From the NCBI RefSeq assembly GCF_002073975.1, contig NZ_CP020384.1, forward strand, positions 3,692,001 to 3,756,000: DNA of 64,000 nt, given 5' to 3'. Origin of the DNA: Rhodovulum sp. MB263 (GTDB lineage Bacteria; Pseudomonadota; Alphaproteobacteria; Rhodobacterales; Rhodobacteraceae). A program made the translations under genes and the position numbers. The first letter of the stretch is position 1, and every line of letters starts with the position of its first letter. Below, in pieces: positions 57,130-64,000 of the stretch. The notes beneath the pieces are model-generated. The model saw nothing but the letters and a program-made list of their open reading frames with translations. It made no database searches and was not told the DNA's origin.

Positions 57130-57770
57130 TGCATCTTCTCCTCATCATCGCCGCTTCGTAGGGCAAATTCGATGAGGGTCACAAGCGTTTCGCGCCGCGT
57201 CGACAGCGAGGGCGCCTCGAGAAGCGCCTGTTTGTCCTCGGGAGCAAAGGGGCAGAGCATCGACAGCGAGTTGATCAGAAGCTCATCCTCGGCCTCGCGC
57301 AGGCTGTCCCAGTCGGTCGACAGGCCCCGGCTTGCAAAGAACCGCCCGAGCAGCCTGAGAAAGGCGTCGCGGTCGAAACCATGATCGTCCTCACCCGGAC
57401 CGAGGTCGCGGTCGAAGCCGTCCCAGACGACATCGGCCCGGATATAGGGCATGAACCCGGCCTGATCGCGGGTGATGCGGAAGCGCGAGATCCCCGAGAG
57501 CGTCAGCATGTAGCGCCCGTCCTCGGTTTCCGAAAACGCCGTCACGCGGCCGGCACAGCCGATCGCATGCAGCTTCTGCTCGTCCGAGCCGGGCACTTCG
57601 CGCGGCTGCACCATGCCGATCAGCCGGTGCGGGGTCTTCAGGGTGTCGTCGAGCATCGCCAGATAGCGCGGCTCGAAGATGTGCAGGGGCAACCGCGCAC
57701 GGGGCAGCAACAGTGCCCCGGGCAGCGGGAACAGGGGGAGGGTATCGGGCAGGTCGACCGCTGAGAACAT
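57126..57770 (-). CDS. LON protease N-terminal-domain protein
   Basis: 214 residues from ATG 57770; an in-frame ATG at 57794 is also possible. It opens with [34 protein letters not shown], read in pieces as the LON substrate-binding fold, and continues with [22 protein letters not shown]. There is no ATPase or protease part. Stand-alone LON-N proteins occur throughout alphaproteobacteria. It lies between a thioredoxin/TPR gene and trm112 in a tight operon. Confidence 0.9.
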   Translation of the reverse strand: MFSAVDLPDTLPLFPLPGALLLPRARLPLHIFEPRYLAMLDDTLKTPHRLIGMVQPREVPGSDEQKLHAIGCAGRVTAFSETEDGRYMLTLSGISRFRITRDQAGFMPYIRADVVWDGFDRDLGPGEDDHGFDRDAFLRLLGRFFASRGLSTDWDSLREAEDELLINSLSMLCPFAPEDKQALLEAPSLSTRRETLVTLIEFALRSGDDEEKMQ

Positions 57771-57797
57771 GCCCGAGAAGCTAGGCCGGACCATCCG

Positions 57798-58721
57798 TCA
57801 GGCAAATATCATCGAGGACAGTTTCCGGCGGCCTTTCAGCACGATGGGATCCTGCGGCCGGAGCGCCTCGAAAATGGTGAAGAGCTGGGCTTTCGCGGCC
57901 CCGTCATTCCACTCGCGGTCGCGGCGGAACAGCTCCAGCAATTCGTCGACCGCGGCCTCGACCTCGCCCCCGGCATGGAGCGCCTTGGCAAGCTCGAAGC
58001 GCGCCGCGTGATCGTCGGGATCTTGATCGACCGCGGCGCGCAGCTCGGCCACGGGCCCGGCCTCGGCGGCCTGGCGCGCCAGCGCGACCTGGGCCCGGGC
58101 CGCCTCGACCTCGGGTGCCCCGGCGATCTCGGGCAGCACCGCCGCCAGGAACTGTTCGGCCTGATCGACTTCGCCCAGCGCCAGATGCGCGCGCGCGAGC
58201 CCGCCATAGGCGGCGGCATTCTTCGGATCCTCGCCGAGGATCGCGGCGAAGGTCTGCGCGGCCTCGACCGCGGCGCCCTCGGCCAGAAGCTCCTCGGCGG
58301 CGGCCACCGCCTCGGCAAGCCCGCCATCGCCGCCCATCGCCGCCACGCGCTCGACAAAGGCCTGGACCTCGGAGGCGGGCAGCGCGCCCTGGAAGCCGTC
58401 GACCGGCTGGCCCTGATAGAAGGCATAGACCGTCGGGATCGACTGGATCCTGAGCTGCGCCGCGATGGTCTGGTTGCGGTCGACATCGACCTTGGCCATC
58501 CGCACCTTGCCGCCCGCCGCGGTCACCGCCTGTTCCAGCATCGGGCCCAGCGTCTTGCAGGGGCCGCACCAGGTCGCCCAGAAATCGACGATCACCGGCA
58601 CCTCCTGCGAGGCCTCGATCACATCGGCCATGAAGCTCGCTTCGGTGACCTCCTTGATCAGGGCCTCCCCGGCCCCGCCCGTCTCCGTGGTCTTGCCACC
58701 CAGTTCCAGCATGTTCTCCAT
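57798..58721 (-). CDS. Thioredoxin-TPR protein (CnoX/YbbN family)
   Basis: 307 residues. An N-terminal thioredoxin domain has the redox motif WCGPC at 51-55 (VPVIVDFWATWCGPCKTLGP), and IQSIPTVYAFYQG is the cis-Pro region. From about 130 the protein is Ala/Leu/Glu-rich TPR-like helices. E. coli CnoX lacks an active CGPC, whereas this one keeps it, so a holdase with real thiol-disulfide activity is likely. It heads the operon with the LON-N and Trm112 proteins. Confidence 0.92.
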   Translation of the reverse strand: MENMLELGGKTTETGGAGEALIKEVTEASFMADVIEASQEVPVIVDFWATWCGPCKTLGPMLEQAVTAAGGKVRMAKVDVDRNQTIAAQLRIQSIPTVYAFYQGQPVDGFQGALPASEVQAFVERVAAMGGDGGLAEAVAAAEELLAEGAAVEAAQTFAAILGEDPKNAAAYGGLARAHLALGEVDQAEQFLAAVLPEIAGAPEVEAARAQVALARQAAEAGPVAELRAAVDQDPDDHAARFELAKALHAGGEVEAAVDELLELFRRDREWNDGAAKAQLFTIFEALRPQDPIVLKGRRKLSSMIFA

Positions 58722-58794
58722 CTCCGTCCGTCAGGGAGTTGTGCAATATATGAGGCGTTCGCGGCAAAACCCAAGGGCGAAGGCCCATAGAGTC

Positions 58795-59583
58795 CTACAG
58801 GTCGAAGCGCGCGAAAACCGGCACATGGTCAGAGGGCTTGTCCCAGCCGCGCACCGGCCTCAGGATCCGGCTGTCAGCAGCCGCCCCGGCAATGTCGGGC
58901 GTCGCCCAGAGATGGTCGAGCCTGCGCCCCTTGTCGGCGGCATCCCAGTCGCGCGCGCGATAGGACCACCAGGAATAGAGCTTGCCTTCGGGAATATGCG
59001 CCCGGGTCACGTCGACCCAGCCGCCCGCCTCCTGCGCCGCGCCGAGGTGATCGACCTCGACGGGCGTATGGCTCACGATCTTGAGAAGCTGCTTGTGCGA
59101 CCAGACATCCTCCTCGCCGGGCGCGATGTTGAGATCGCCGACCAGGATCGCGCGCTCGGGGCGGCTGTCGCGGAAGAAATCGCGCATCTCTGAGAGAAAA
59201 TCGAGCTTCTGGCCGAATTTGACGTTCACCTCGCGGTCCGGCACATCGCCGCCCGCGGGAACGTAGAAATTATGCAGCAGCACGCCGTTTTCCAGCCGAG
59301 CGGCCACATGCCGGGCCTGGTCGAGCCCGGCGAAATCGACCGAACCGGCATCCTCGAGCGGCAGCTTCGACAGGATCGCGACGCCGTTATAGCCCTTTTG
59401 TCCGCGCGCCACGACATGGGTATAGCCGAGCGGCGCGAAGGCCTCGAGCGGCAGCTTGTCGACCGGGCATTTGCATTCCTGCAAACAGAGGATGTCGGGC
59501 GCCTCCTCCTCCATCAGACGGGCGACCAGCGGGGCACGCAGGCGGACCGAATTGATGTTCCAGGTGGCAAGGGTGAAGGGCAT
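58795..59583 (-). CDS. xthA: Exodeoxyribonuclease III
   Basis: 262 residues. Endonuclease/exonuclease/phosphatase fold with all signature blocks: TLATWNINSVRLR at the start, LCLQECKCPVDKLP with the catalytic Glu near 35, LVGDLNIAPGEEDVW near 148, YSWWSYRA and RLDHLWATPDIA, and the terminal SDHVPVFARF with the catalytic Asp-His. It repairs abasic sites and degrades 3' ends. Confidence 0.95.
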   Translation of the reverse strand: MPFTLATWNINSVRLRAPLVARLMEEEAPDILCLQECKCPVDKLPLEAFAPLGYTHVVARGQKGYNGVAILSKLPLEDAGSVDFAGLDQARHVAARLENGVLLHNFYVPAGGDVPDREVNVKFGQKLDFLSEMRDFFRDSRPERAILVGDLNIAPGEEDVWSHKQLLKIVSHTPVEVDHLGAAQEAGGWVDVTRAHIPEGKLYSWWSYRARDWDAADKGRRLDHLWATPDIAGAAADSRILRPVRGWDKPSDHVPVFARFDL

Positions 59584-59668
59584 CGGGGTCTCCTTGTCCG
59601 GGCCGCCGGCGGGCGGCTGCGCGCGACCCTAGACGGCGACGCCCCAGGGCTCAAGCCGAAGCCTGCGC

Positions 59669-60433
59669 CTATTCCGGGTCGCCATCCTCGATCAGGACAT
59701 AGGCCGAGGCACCGGGCAGATAGCGCTGATGGGCGCAGCCCGCCCCGGTACAGAAATCGCGATGCAGCCGCGGCCCCGTGCGGCAGGAAACATGGCTGAA
59801 ATCGACCGTGATCTCGGGATAGGCCGAGCCGGGCAGCAGACGTTCGCGTACCGCTCCCGCGCCGATCTCGGCCCCCGAGCGGCCCAGCGCCCGGCATTCG
59901 CGGTCGGTGCGCGCCTTCAGCGTCTCGTCGAAGGCGCGTCGCATCTCGGCCGGGTCGGGCCGCACTGCCAGCGGCGGCGGGCATCCGGACAGCGCGGTAT
60001 CGAGCGCCTCGGCCGCGCCGCTCAGCCGGAAATCGACCGGCGCGCCCAGATAGTCGTAAAGGACAAGTGTCGTCTCTCTGCGCATCGCGGTCAGGAACTC
60101 GGCATCCGGCCGGGCCAGCGCAACGCCCGAGCGCCCCGTCCAGGCAATCAGGAAATGCCGCGCGCCGATCTTGGCGGGACGTTCGAAAGCGCCATCGGGC
60201 GGCTCGGCCCCGTCGGTCAGAACCCCCATCACAGGCTGACCGTCAGGGCCGCAGGCCACCGCCAGTTCGGCAGAGCCCTCGAACCCGACCTGATAGGCGC
60301 TGGTCATCTGCCAAGACTGCCAGCCGGGAAGAACCGACCAATAGCCGGGAATGTCGGTCGCGGCCCTTGCGGCCGCACCGATCTGGCAGAGGGCACATAA
60401 AATGCCTAAAAAACAGGTCCATCGTCCCGACAT
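59669..60433 (-). CDS. Secreted protein of unknown family
   Basis: 254 residues from ATG 60433. A signal peptide is present (WTCFLGILCALCQIGAAARA, cleavage before ATDIPG). The mature protein has five Cys in the C-terminal half (LSGCPPPLA, DRECRALG, HVSCRTG, DFCTGAGC), enough for two disulfides plus one. No family was recognised. It stands alone between xthA and a response regulator. Confidence 0.75.
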   Translation of the reverse strand: MSGRWTCFLGILCALCQIGAAARAATDIPGYWSVLPGWQSWQMTSAYQVGFEGSAELAVACGPDGQPVMGVLTDGAEPPDGAFERPAKIGARHFLIAWTGRSGVALARPDAEFLTAMRRETTLVLYDYLGAPVDFRLSGAAEALDTALSGCPPPLAVRPDPAEMRRAFDETLKARTDRECRALGRSGAEIGAGAVRERLLPGSAYPEITVDFSHVSCRTGPRLHRDFCTGAGCAHQRYLPGASAYVLIEDGDPE

Positions 60434-60519
60434 GACGCAAGAATTGCGCAACCGGAGCGCGGCTACAAGGCCAAAAGCAACCGTCATGGATGCAACACGC
60501 CGCGCCTGCGCCGACGCTC

Positions 60520-61206
60520 TCAGGCGACCAGACGGTAGCCGCCGGATTCGGTGACCAGAAGCCGGGCATTGGACGGATCGGGCTCGATCTTCTGGCGCAG
60601 CCGGTAGATATGGGTTTCGAGCGTATGCGTCGTCACCCCGGCATTATAGCCCCAGACCTCGTGCAGCAGCACGTCGCGCGCCACCACCCCTTCCGAGGCG
60701 CGATAGAGGAACTTCAGGATGTTGGTTTCCTTCTCGGTCAGCCGGATCTTGCGGTCGTCTTCGGTGATCAGCATCTTCATCGCGGGCTTGAAGGTGTAGG
60801 GTCCGAGCTGGAACACCGCATCCTCGGATTGTTCATGCTGACGCAGCTGGGCGCGGATCCGGGCCAGAAGCACCGGAAACTTGAACGGTTTCACCACATA
60901 GTCATTGGCCCCCGAATCGAGCCCGAGGATGGTATCGGCATCGCTGTCATGCCCGGTCAGCATCAGGATCGGGCATTTGACCCCCTGCTTGCGCATCAGC
61001 CGGCACAGCTCGCGCCCGTCGGTATCGGGCAGGCCCACATCGAGAATCACCAGCTCGTAGATCGCCGAGCGCGCCTTCTCCATCGCCTCGACGCCGCTTC
61101 CGGCCTCGAACACGTCGAAATCCTCTGTCATCACCAGCTGCTCGCTCAGGGCTTCGCGCAGGTCGGTATCGTCGTCCACCAGAAGGATCTTCTTCAGGGT
61201 GCTCAT
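60520..61206 (-). CDS. OmpR/PhoB-type response regulator
   Basis: 228 residues from ATG 61206, preceded by GGAGGAC. The receiver has KKILLVDDDTDLRE, phospho-acceptor in LVILDVGLPDTDG near 56, and VVKPFKFPVLLARI. The winged helix is RLTEKETNILKFLYRASEGVVARDVLLHEVWGY and THTLETHIYRLRQKIEPDP, read in pieces. No histidine kinase is adjacent, so it is an orphan; related regulators in Rhodobacteraceae are conserved and may be cell-cycle or stress linked. Confidence 0.92.
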   Translation of the reverse strand: MSTLKKILLVDDDTDLREALSEQLVMTEDFDVFEAGSGVEAMEKARSAIYELVILDVGLPDTDGRELCRLMRKQGVKCPILMLTGHDSDADTILGLDSGANDYVVKPFKFPVLLARIRAQLRQHEQSEDAVFQLGPYTFKPAMKMLITEDDRKIRLTEKETNILKFLYRASEGVVARDVLLHEVWGYNAGVTTHTLETHIYRLRQKIEPDPSNARLLVTESGGYRLVA

Positions 61207-61362
61207 GGCGTCCTCCTTTATCTCTGCCGCTCAGATGTCGCCCCGCAGGGTGCACTCAAGATTTGCGACATGGTCTTCACGCAAGCGTGTGCCGGAACAG
61301 GGAATTGTTTCAAATATCCGGGAATTGTGGCTTAACCCCCCTCGGAGAAAGAGGATTGGCTC

Positions 61363-62442
61363 ATGCGTCTTGGCCCCGGCAGCACCGAAAGACTGGCCCG
61401 CGCCCGCGGCGATCTCAGGATGGGGGTTCCCGTGGTGGTGGGGCCGCTGGTCGTCGTCGCGGCCGAGACCCTGACGCCCGAACGGCTGGCGGCGCTGCGC
61501 GCGCTGGGGGGCACGCCGGTGCTGGCGATCACCGCAAGGCGGGCCGAAACCCTGAAGGCACGGCCCTATGACGGCGATATCGCGCGGCTTCTGCTGCCCG
61601 GCGAGGTCGGCACCGACTGGGTGCGCGCTGTGGCCGACCCGGCCGACGATCTCGACAAGCCGCTGCTCGGCCCCTTCACCTCGGCCCGGGGCGGCGCGGC
61701 CGAGGCCCATCGCGCGGCCATCGCTCTGGCCAAGTCGGCGCGGCTGCTGCCCGCGGTCCTGACCCTCGCGCCGGACGCGCCCGAGGCGCTGGCCGGGGCC
61801 GAGGGGCTGACCCGCGTCACCCTCGAGGAGGCAGCGCTGGCCCGGGCCGAGGGCACGACGCTGGCCGAGGTGGTCTCGGCACGGGTGCCGCTCGAGGTCT
61901 CGAAGGCGGGGCGGCTGCATGTCTTCCGCCCGGCCGATGGCAACGAAGAGCATTACGCCGTCGAGATCGGCAGCCCGCCCCGTGGCGAACCGGTTCTGGC
62001 CCGGCTGCATTCGGCCTGTTTCACCGGCGATCTGATCGGCAGCCTGAAATGCGATTGCGGCGCGCAGCTGCGGGCCGCGCTGGCACAGATGGGGGCCGAG
62101 GGCGCAGGCGTGCTGCTCTATCTCAACCAGGAGGGGCGCGGCATCGGGCTGGCCAACAAGATGCGGGCCTATTCGCTGCAGGATCAGGGCTTCGACACGG
62201 TCGAGGCCAATCACCGGCTGGGCTTCGAGGATGACGAGCGCGATTTCCGCATCGGCGCGGCGATCCTGCGCGAGATGGGCTTCTCGGCGGTGCGGCTGAT
62301 GACCAACAACCCGGCCAAGATCGAGATGATGCGCGCCCGGGGCGTCGAGGTCACCGAGCGCGTGCCCCTCAAGGTGGGGCACACGCCCGAGAATGCCCGC
62401 TATCTGGCCGTCAAGGCGCAGAAATCCGGGCATCTTCTGTAA
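61363..62442 (+). CDS. ribA: GTP cyclohydrolase II with degenerate N-terminal extension
   Basis: 359 residues. The catalytic part, from about 165, is standard RibA: VLARLHSACFTGDLIGSLKCDCGAQL with the zinc Cys, YLNQEGRGIGLANKMRAY, and MTNNPAKIEMMRARGVEV. The first 160 residues have the size and overall layout of a RibB (DHBP synthase) domain, but without its acidic catalytic motifs, so it is probably decayed. It opens the GTP ring in riboflavin synthesis. Divergent from the response regulator gene. Confidence 0.93.
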   Translation: MRLGPGSTERLARARGDLRMGVPVVVGPLVVVAAETLTPERLAALRALGGTPVLAITARRAETLKARPYDGDIARLLLPGEVGTDWVRAVADPADDLDKPLLGPFTSARGGAAEAHRAAIALAKSARLLPAVLTLAPDAPEALAGAEGLTRVTLEEAALARAEGTTLAEVVSARVPLEVSKAGRLHVFRPADGNEEHYAVEIGSPPRGEPVLARLHSACFTGDLIGSLKCDCGAQLRAALAQMGAEGAGVLLYLNQEGRGIGLANKMRAYSLQDQGFDTVEANHRLGFEDDERDFRIGAAILREMGFSAVRLMTNNPAKIEMMRARGVEVTERVPLKVGHTPENARYLAVKAQKSGHLL

Positions 62443-62454
62443 GGCAGGAAGGGC

Positions 62455-62637
62455 TCAGCCCTGATGCGGTGCCCGCATTTCGCGCAGCGCGGATTCGATG
62501 GCGCGCCAGGTCCGCGCATCCTCGGCCCTGCCATCCTTCTCGAGGGCGGCGGCCTTCTGCGCCGCCTCCGCCTGGGCCTTGTCGCCGCGTGCCGCAAGCA
62601 GCGAACGGGCATAGTCCATCACCTTGGCCGTTTCCAT
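62455..62637 (-). CDS. Small helical protein of unknown function
   Basis: 60 residues from ATG 62637, 7 bases after GGAGGAG: METAKVMDYARSLLAARGDK, then an Ala/Glu/Lys-rich helix ending MRAPHQG. The strong ribosome binding site and balanced codon use suggest a real gene. It converges on ribA. Confidence 0.72.
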   Translation of the reverse strand: METAKVMDYARSLLAARGDKAQAEAAQKAAALEKDGRAEDARTWRAIESALREMRAPHQG

Positions 62638-62772
62638 CTGTTGCTCCTCCGTTACAACCGACGCCGTCCGGGTCGCGGGCGCCTGTCGCCAGACTAGCAC
62701 ATTCCGGCCGGAATCGCGCGACGCCGCGTCAGAGGGCTTTTGCCGCGCCCCGGCCCGGGGCAGTCTGGGCCG

Positions 62773-63270
62773 ATGCCCCATACCGACGATCTTGTCCTGA
62801 CCCCGACCCATCTGCGCTTTGCCGGGCGCCGCTTTGCCTGCAGCATCGGCCGGGGCGGGCTCACCTCCGACAAGCGCGAGGGCGATGGCGCGACGCCGCG
62901 CGGCCTGCACCGGATCGTGGGCATGCTCTACCGGCCCGACCGGCTGTTGCCGCCCGCGCCCTGGGCCCGCGCCATCGGGCCCGCCGATCTGTGGTCGGAC
63001 GATCCGGACGATCCGGCCTATAACGGGCTCGTCCGCGCCCCGCATGGCTTCAGCCATGAGCGGCTGCGCCGGGCCGATCCGCTCTACGATCTGGTGCTGC
63101 TGACCGACTGGAACTGGCCCGATGCCCGGCCCGGCAAGGGCTCGGCCATCTTCCTGCATCAATGGCGACGGCCACGCTATCCGACAGCGGGCTGCATCGC
63201 CTTCCGCCGCCGCGATCTGCACTGGATCGCGGCCCGGATCCGACCTGGCAGCCGTCTTATCGTGCCCTGA
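62773..63270 (+). CDS. L,D-transpeptidase-like YkuD-domain protein
   Basis: 165 residues from ATG 62773. The YkuD signature is FLHQWRRPRYPTAGCIAFRR near 130-148, with active-site His and Cys in the H-x-x-x-x-x-x-x-T-x-G-C-I pattern, and GLTSDKREGDGATPRG near 30. No signal peptide is visible, so it may act in the cytoplasm or be a diverged member (DUF2063-like L,D-transpeptidases of this size occur). It would make or edit 3-3 peptidoglycan links if exported. Confidence 0.85.
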   Translation: MPHTDDLVLTPTHLRFAGRRFACSIGRGGLTSDKREGDGATPRGLHRIVGMLYRPDRLLPPAPWARAIGPADLWSDDPDDPAYNGLVRAPHGFSHERLRRADPLYDLVLLTDWNWPDARPGKGSAIFLHQWRRPRYPTAGCIAFRRRDLHWIAARIRPGSRLIVP

Positions 63271-63455
63271 GACCGGGCCCGGCTGTTTCTGTTGAAAAAC
63301 GCGCCTGCGGGGCCACCGCGCACCAGGTCACAGGGCATGGTTCCGATTTTTCGCGCCCCTGCCTCATGAGCAGATCCGTTTTGCCCCTGTGAGGAACGCC
63401 ATTCCAAACCCAGGCGACCTCTCGGCCGCTGCCGGAGTTTTTCAGCGCAATCGGC

Positions 63456-64000
63456 TCAGCGCGGACGCCGGGGCGGCACGTTGCCGCCGCGACCGGGCTT
63501 CGGAGCACCGCGCTTGGCCCCGCCAGCGGGCCTCGCCCCCTTGCCCTTCGGCGCGCCAGGACGCTCGACCCGCTTCGAGGGGTCGGAGGCATCGGGCCGG
63601 CGCCGCTCGGCCGGAGCCGCATCGCCCGCTGCAGGACGCTTGTCCTTCGGCCAGTCCCTCGAGGCGCCTTTCGGGCCGGTTTTCGGACCGGTTTTCGGGC
63701 CGCGCGCGGGTCCGTCCTTCCAGCCGTCTTTCCGTCCGTCCTTGCGGCTGTCCTTGCGATTATCCTTGCGCTCGTCCTTGCGGGCATCCTTCCAGCCATC
63801 CTTCCGACCCTCTTTCGCACGCGGGCCGCTGGCCTCGCTGCGTGGGGCGGAACGTTCGGCGTCATGGCGCGGCTTGCGCGGCCGCTCGACCGGTGCGGCA
63901 TCGGCTTCGCGCCGGGGCGCCTTGGGCTTCGGCGCATCCGCTTTGGCGGAACGGTCCTCGCGCCGCTCTGGGCGGGGCGTCGGCCGGGCCTCGAAATCGG
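63456..64000 (-). CDS. Basic, repetitive C-terminal tail of a gene entering from the right
   Basis: The minus-strand frame is open from the window edge to TGA 63456-63458, giving about 181 residues. It is very rich in Lys, Arg, Pro and Gly. Its central part is a degenerate four-residue repeat (KDGW, KDAR, KDER, KDNR, KDSR, KDGR, KDGW), then GPKTGPKTGPKG, and it ends PGRGGNVPPRRPR. Tails like this close Rhodobacteraceae RNA-binding enzymes such as RluB-type pseudouridine synthases or DEAD-box helicases; the catalytic part is outside the window. Confidence 0.6.
   Translation of the reverse strand, partial: DFEARPTPRPERREDRSAKADAPKPKAPRREADAAPVERPRKPRHDAERSAPRSEASGPRAKEGRKDGWKDARKDERKDNRKDSRKDGRKDGWKDGPARGPKTGPKTGPKGASRDWPKDKRPAAGDAAPAERRRPDASDPSKRVERPGAPKGKGARPAGGAKRGAPKPGRGGNVPPRRPR

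Overview
This 64 kb window looks like a chromosomal segment of a marine purple non-sulfur alphaproteobacterium of the Rhodobacteraceae, most likely Rhodovulum. It is GC-rich and carries a photosynthesis superoperon in the order crtE-crtF-bchC-bchX-bchY-bchZ-pufQ-pufB-pufA-pufL-pufM-pufC, followed by dxs. The reaction-centre cytochrome subunit PufC has only three CXXCH haem motifs, a trait known from Rhodovulum. No pufX was found.

Left end (1-5.6 kb): an accessory region of lower GC. It holds a decayed vgrG, an intact DUF4123 chaperone gene, a large protein of unknown family and an overlapping secreted protein. This is the layout of a type VI secretion cargo module with a candidate effector and periplasmic immunity protein. 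It ends at the 3' half of a tRNA-Pro(CGG), next to a frameshifted tyrosine integrase, so it is probably one end of a genomic island.

6-14.4 kb: a sugar-acid or polyol locus. An RpiR-type regulator and a fused IolC kinase/DUF2090 protein are divergent from an operon of a zinc dehydrogenase, a UxuB-like dehydrogenase and a DctQ-DctM-DctP TRAP transporter. An inverted repeat in the divergent promoter is a candidate operator. Two truncated transposases meet back to back at 14.48 kb.

15.7-41.2 kb: mostly chromosomal housekeeping genes: SulP transporter and universal stress protein, serB, arfB, a queuosine-precursor transporter, mepA, an MFS permease, a thioesterase, yggT, recQ, yaaA, a hybrid histidine kinase, an alpha-2-macroglobulin/pbpC pair, a thiolase, and an FAD monooxygenase with a DUF2783 protein. 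A tiny ORF with a Shine-Dalgarno almost fully complementary to the 16S rRNA 3' end lies near 20.4 kb.

41.2-56.9 kb: the photosynthesis cluster. dxs supplies isoprenoid precursor; crtE, crtF, crtD and crtC make spheroidene-series carotenoids; bchCXYZ carry out late bacteriochlorophyll a ring reduction and oxidation; puf encodes LH1 and the reaction centre. Paired TGT-N12-ACA sites (PpsR/CrtJ consensus) lie upstream of bchC and between crtE and crtD. An undescribed small ORF is translationally coupled between bchX and bchY. crtC lacks a canonical start codon upstream of its conserved core.

56.9-64 kb: housekeeping genes: Trm112 protein, LON-N domain protein, thioredoxin/TPR protein, xthA, a secreted unknown, an OmpR-type regulator, ribA, an L,D-transpeptidase-fold protein, and the basic repetitive tail of a gene running off the right edge.
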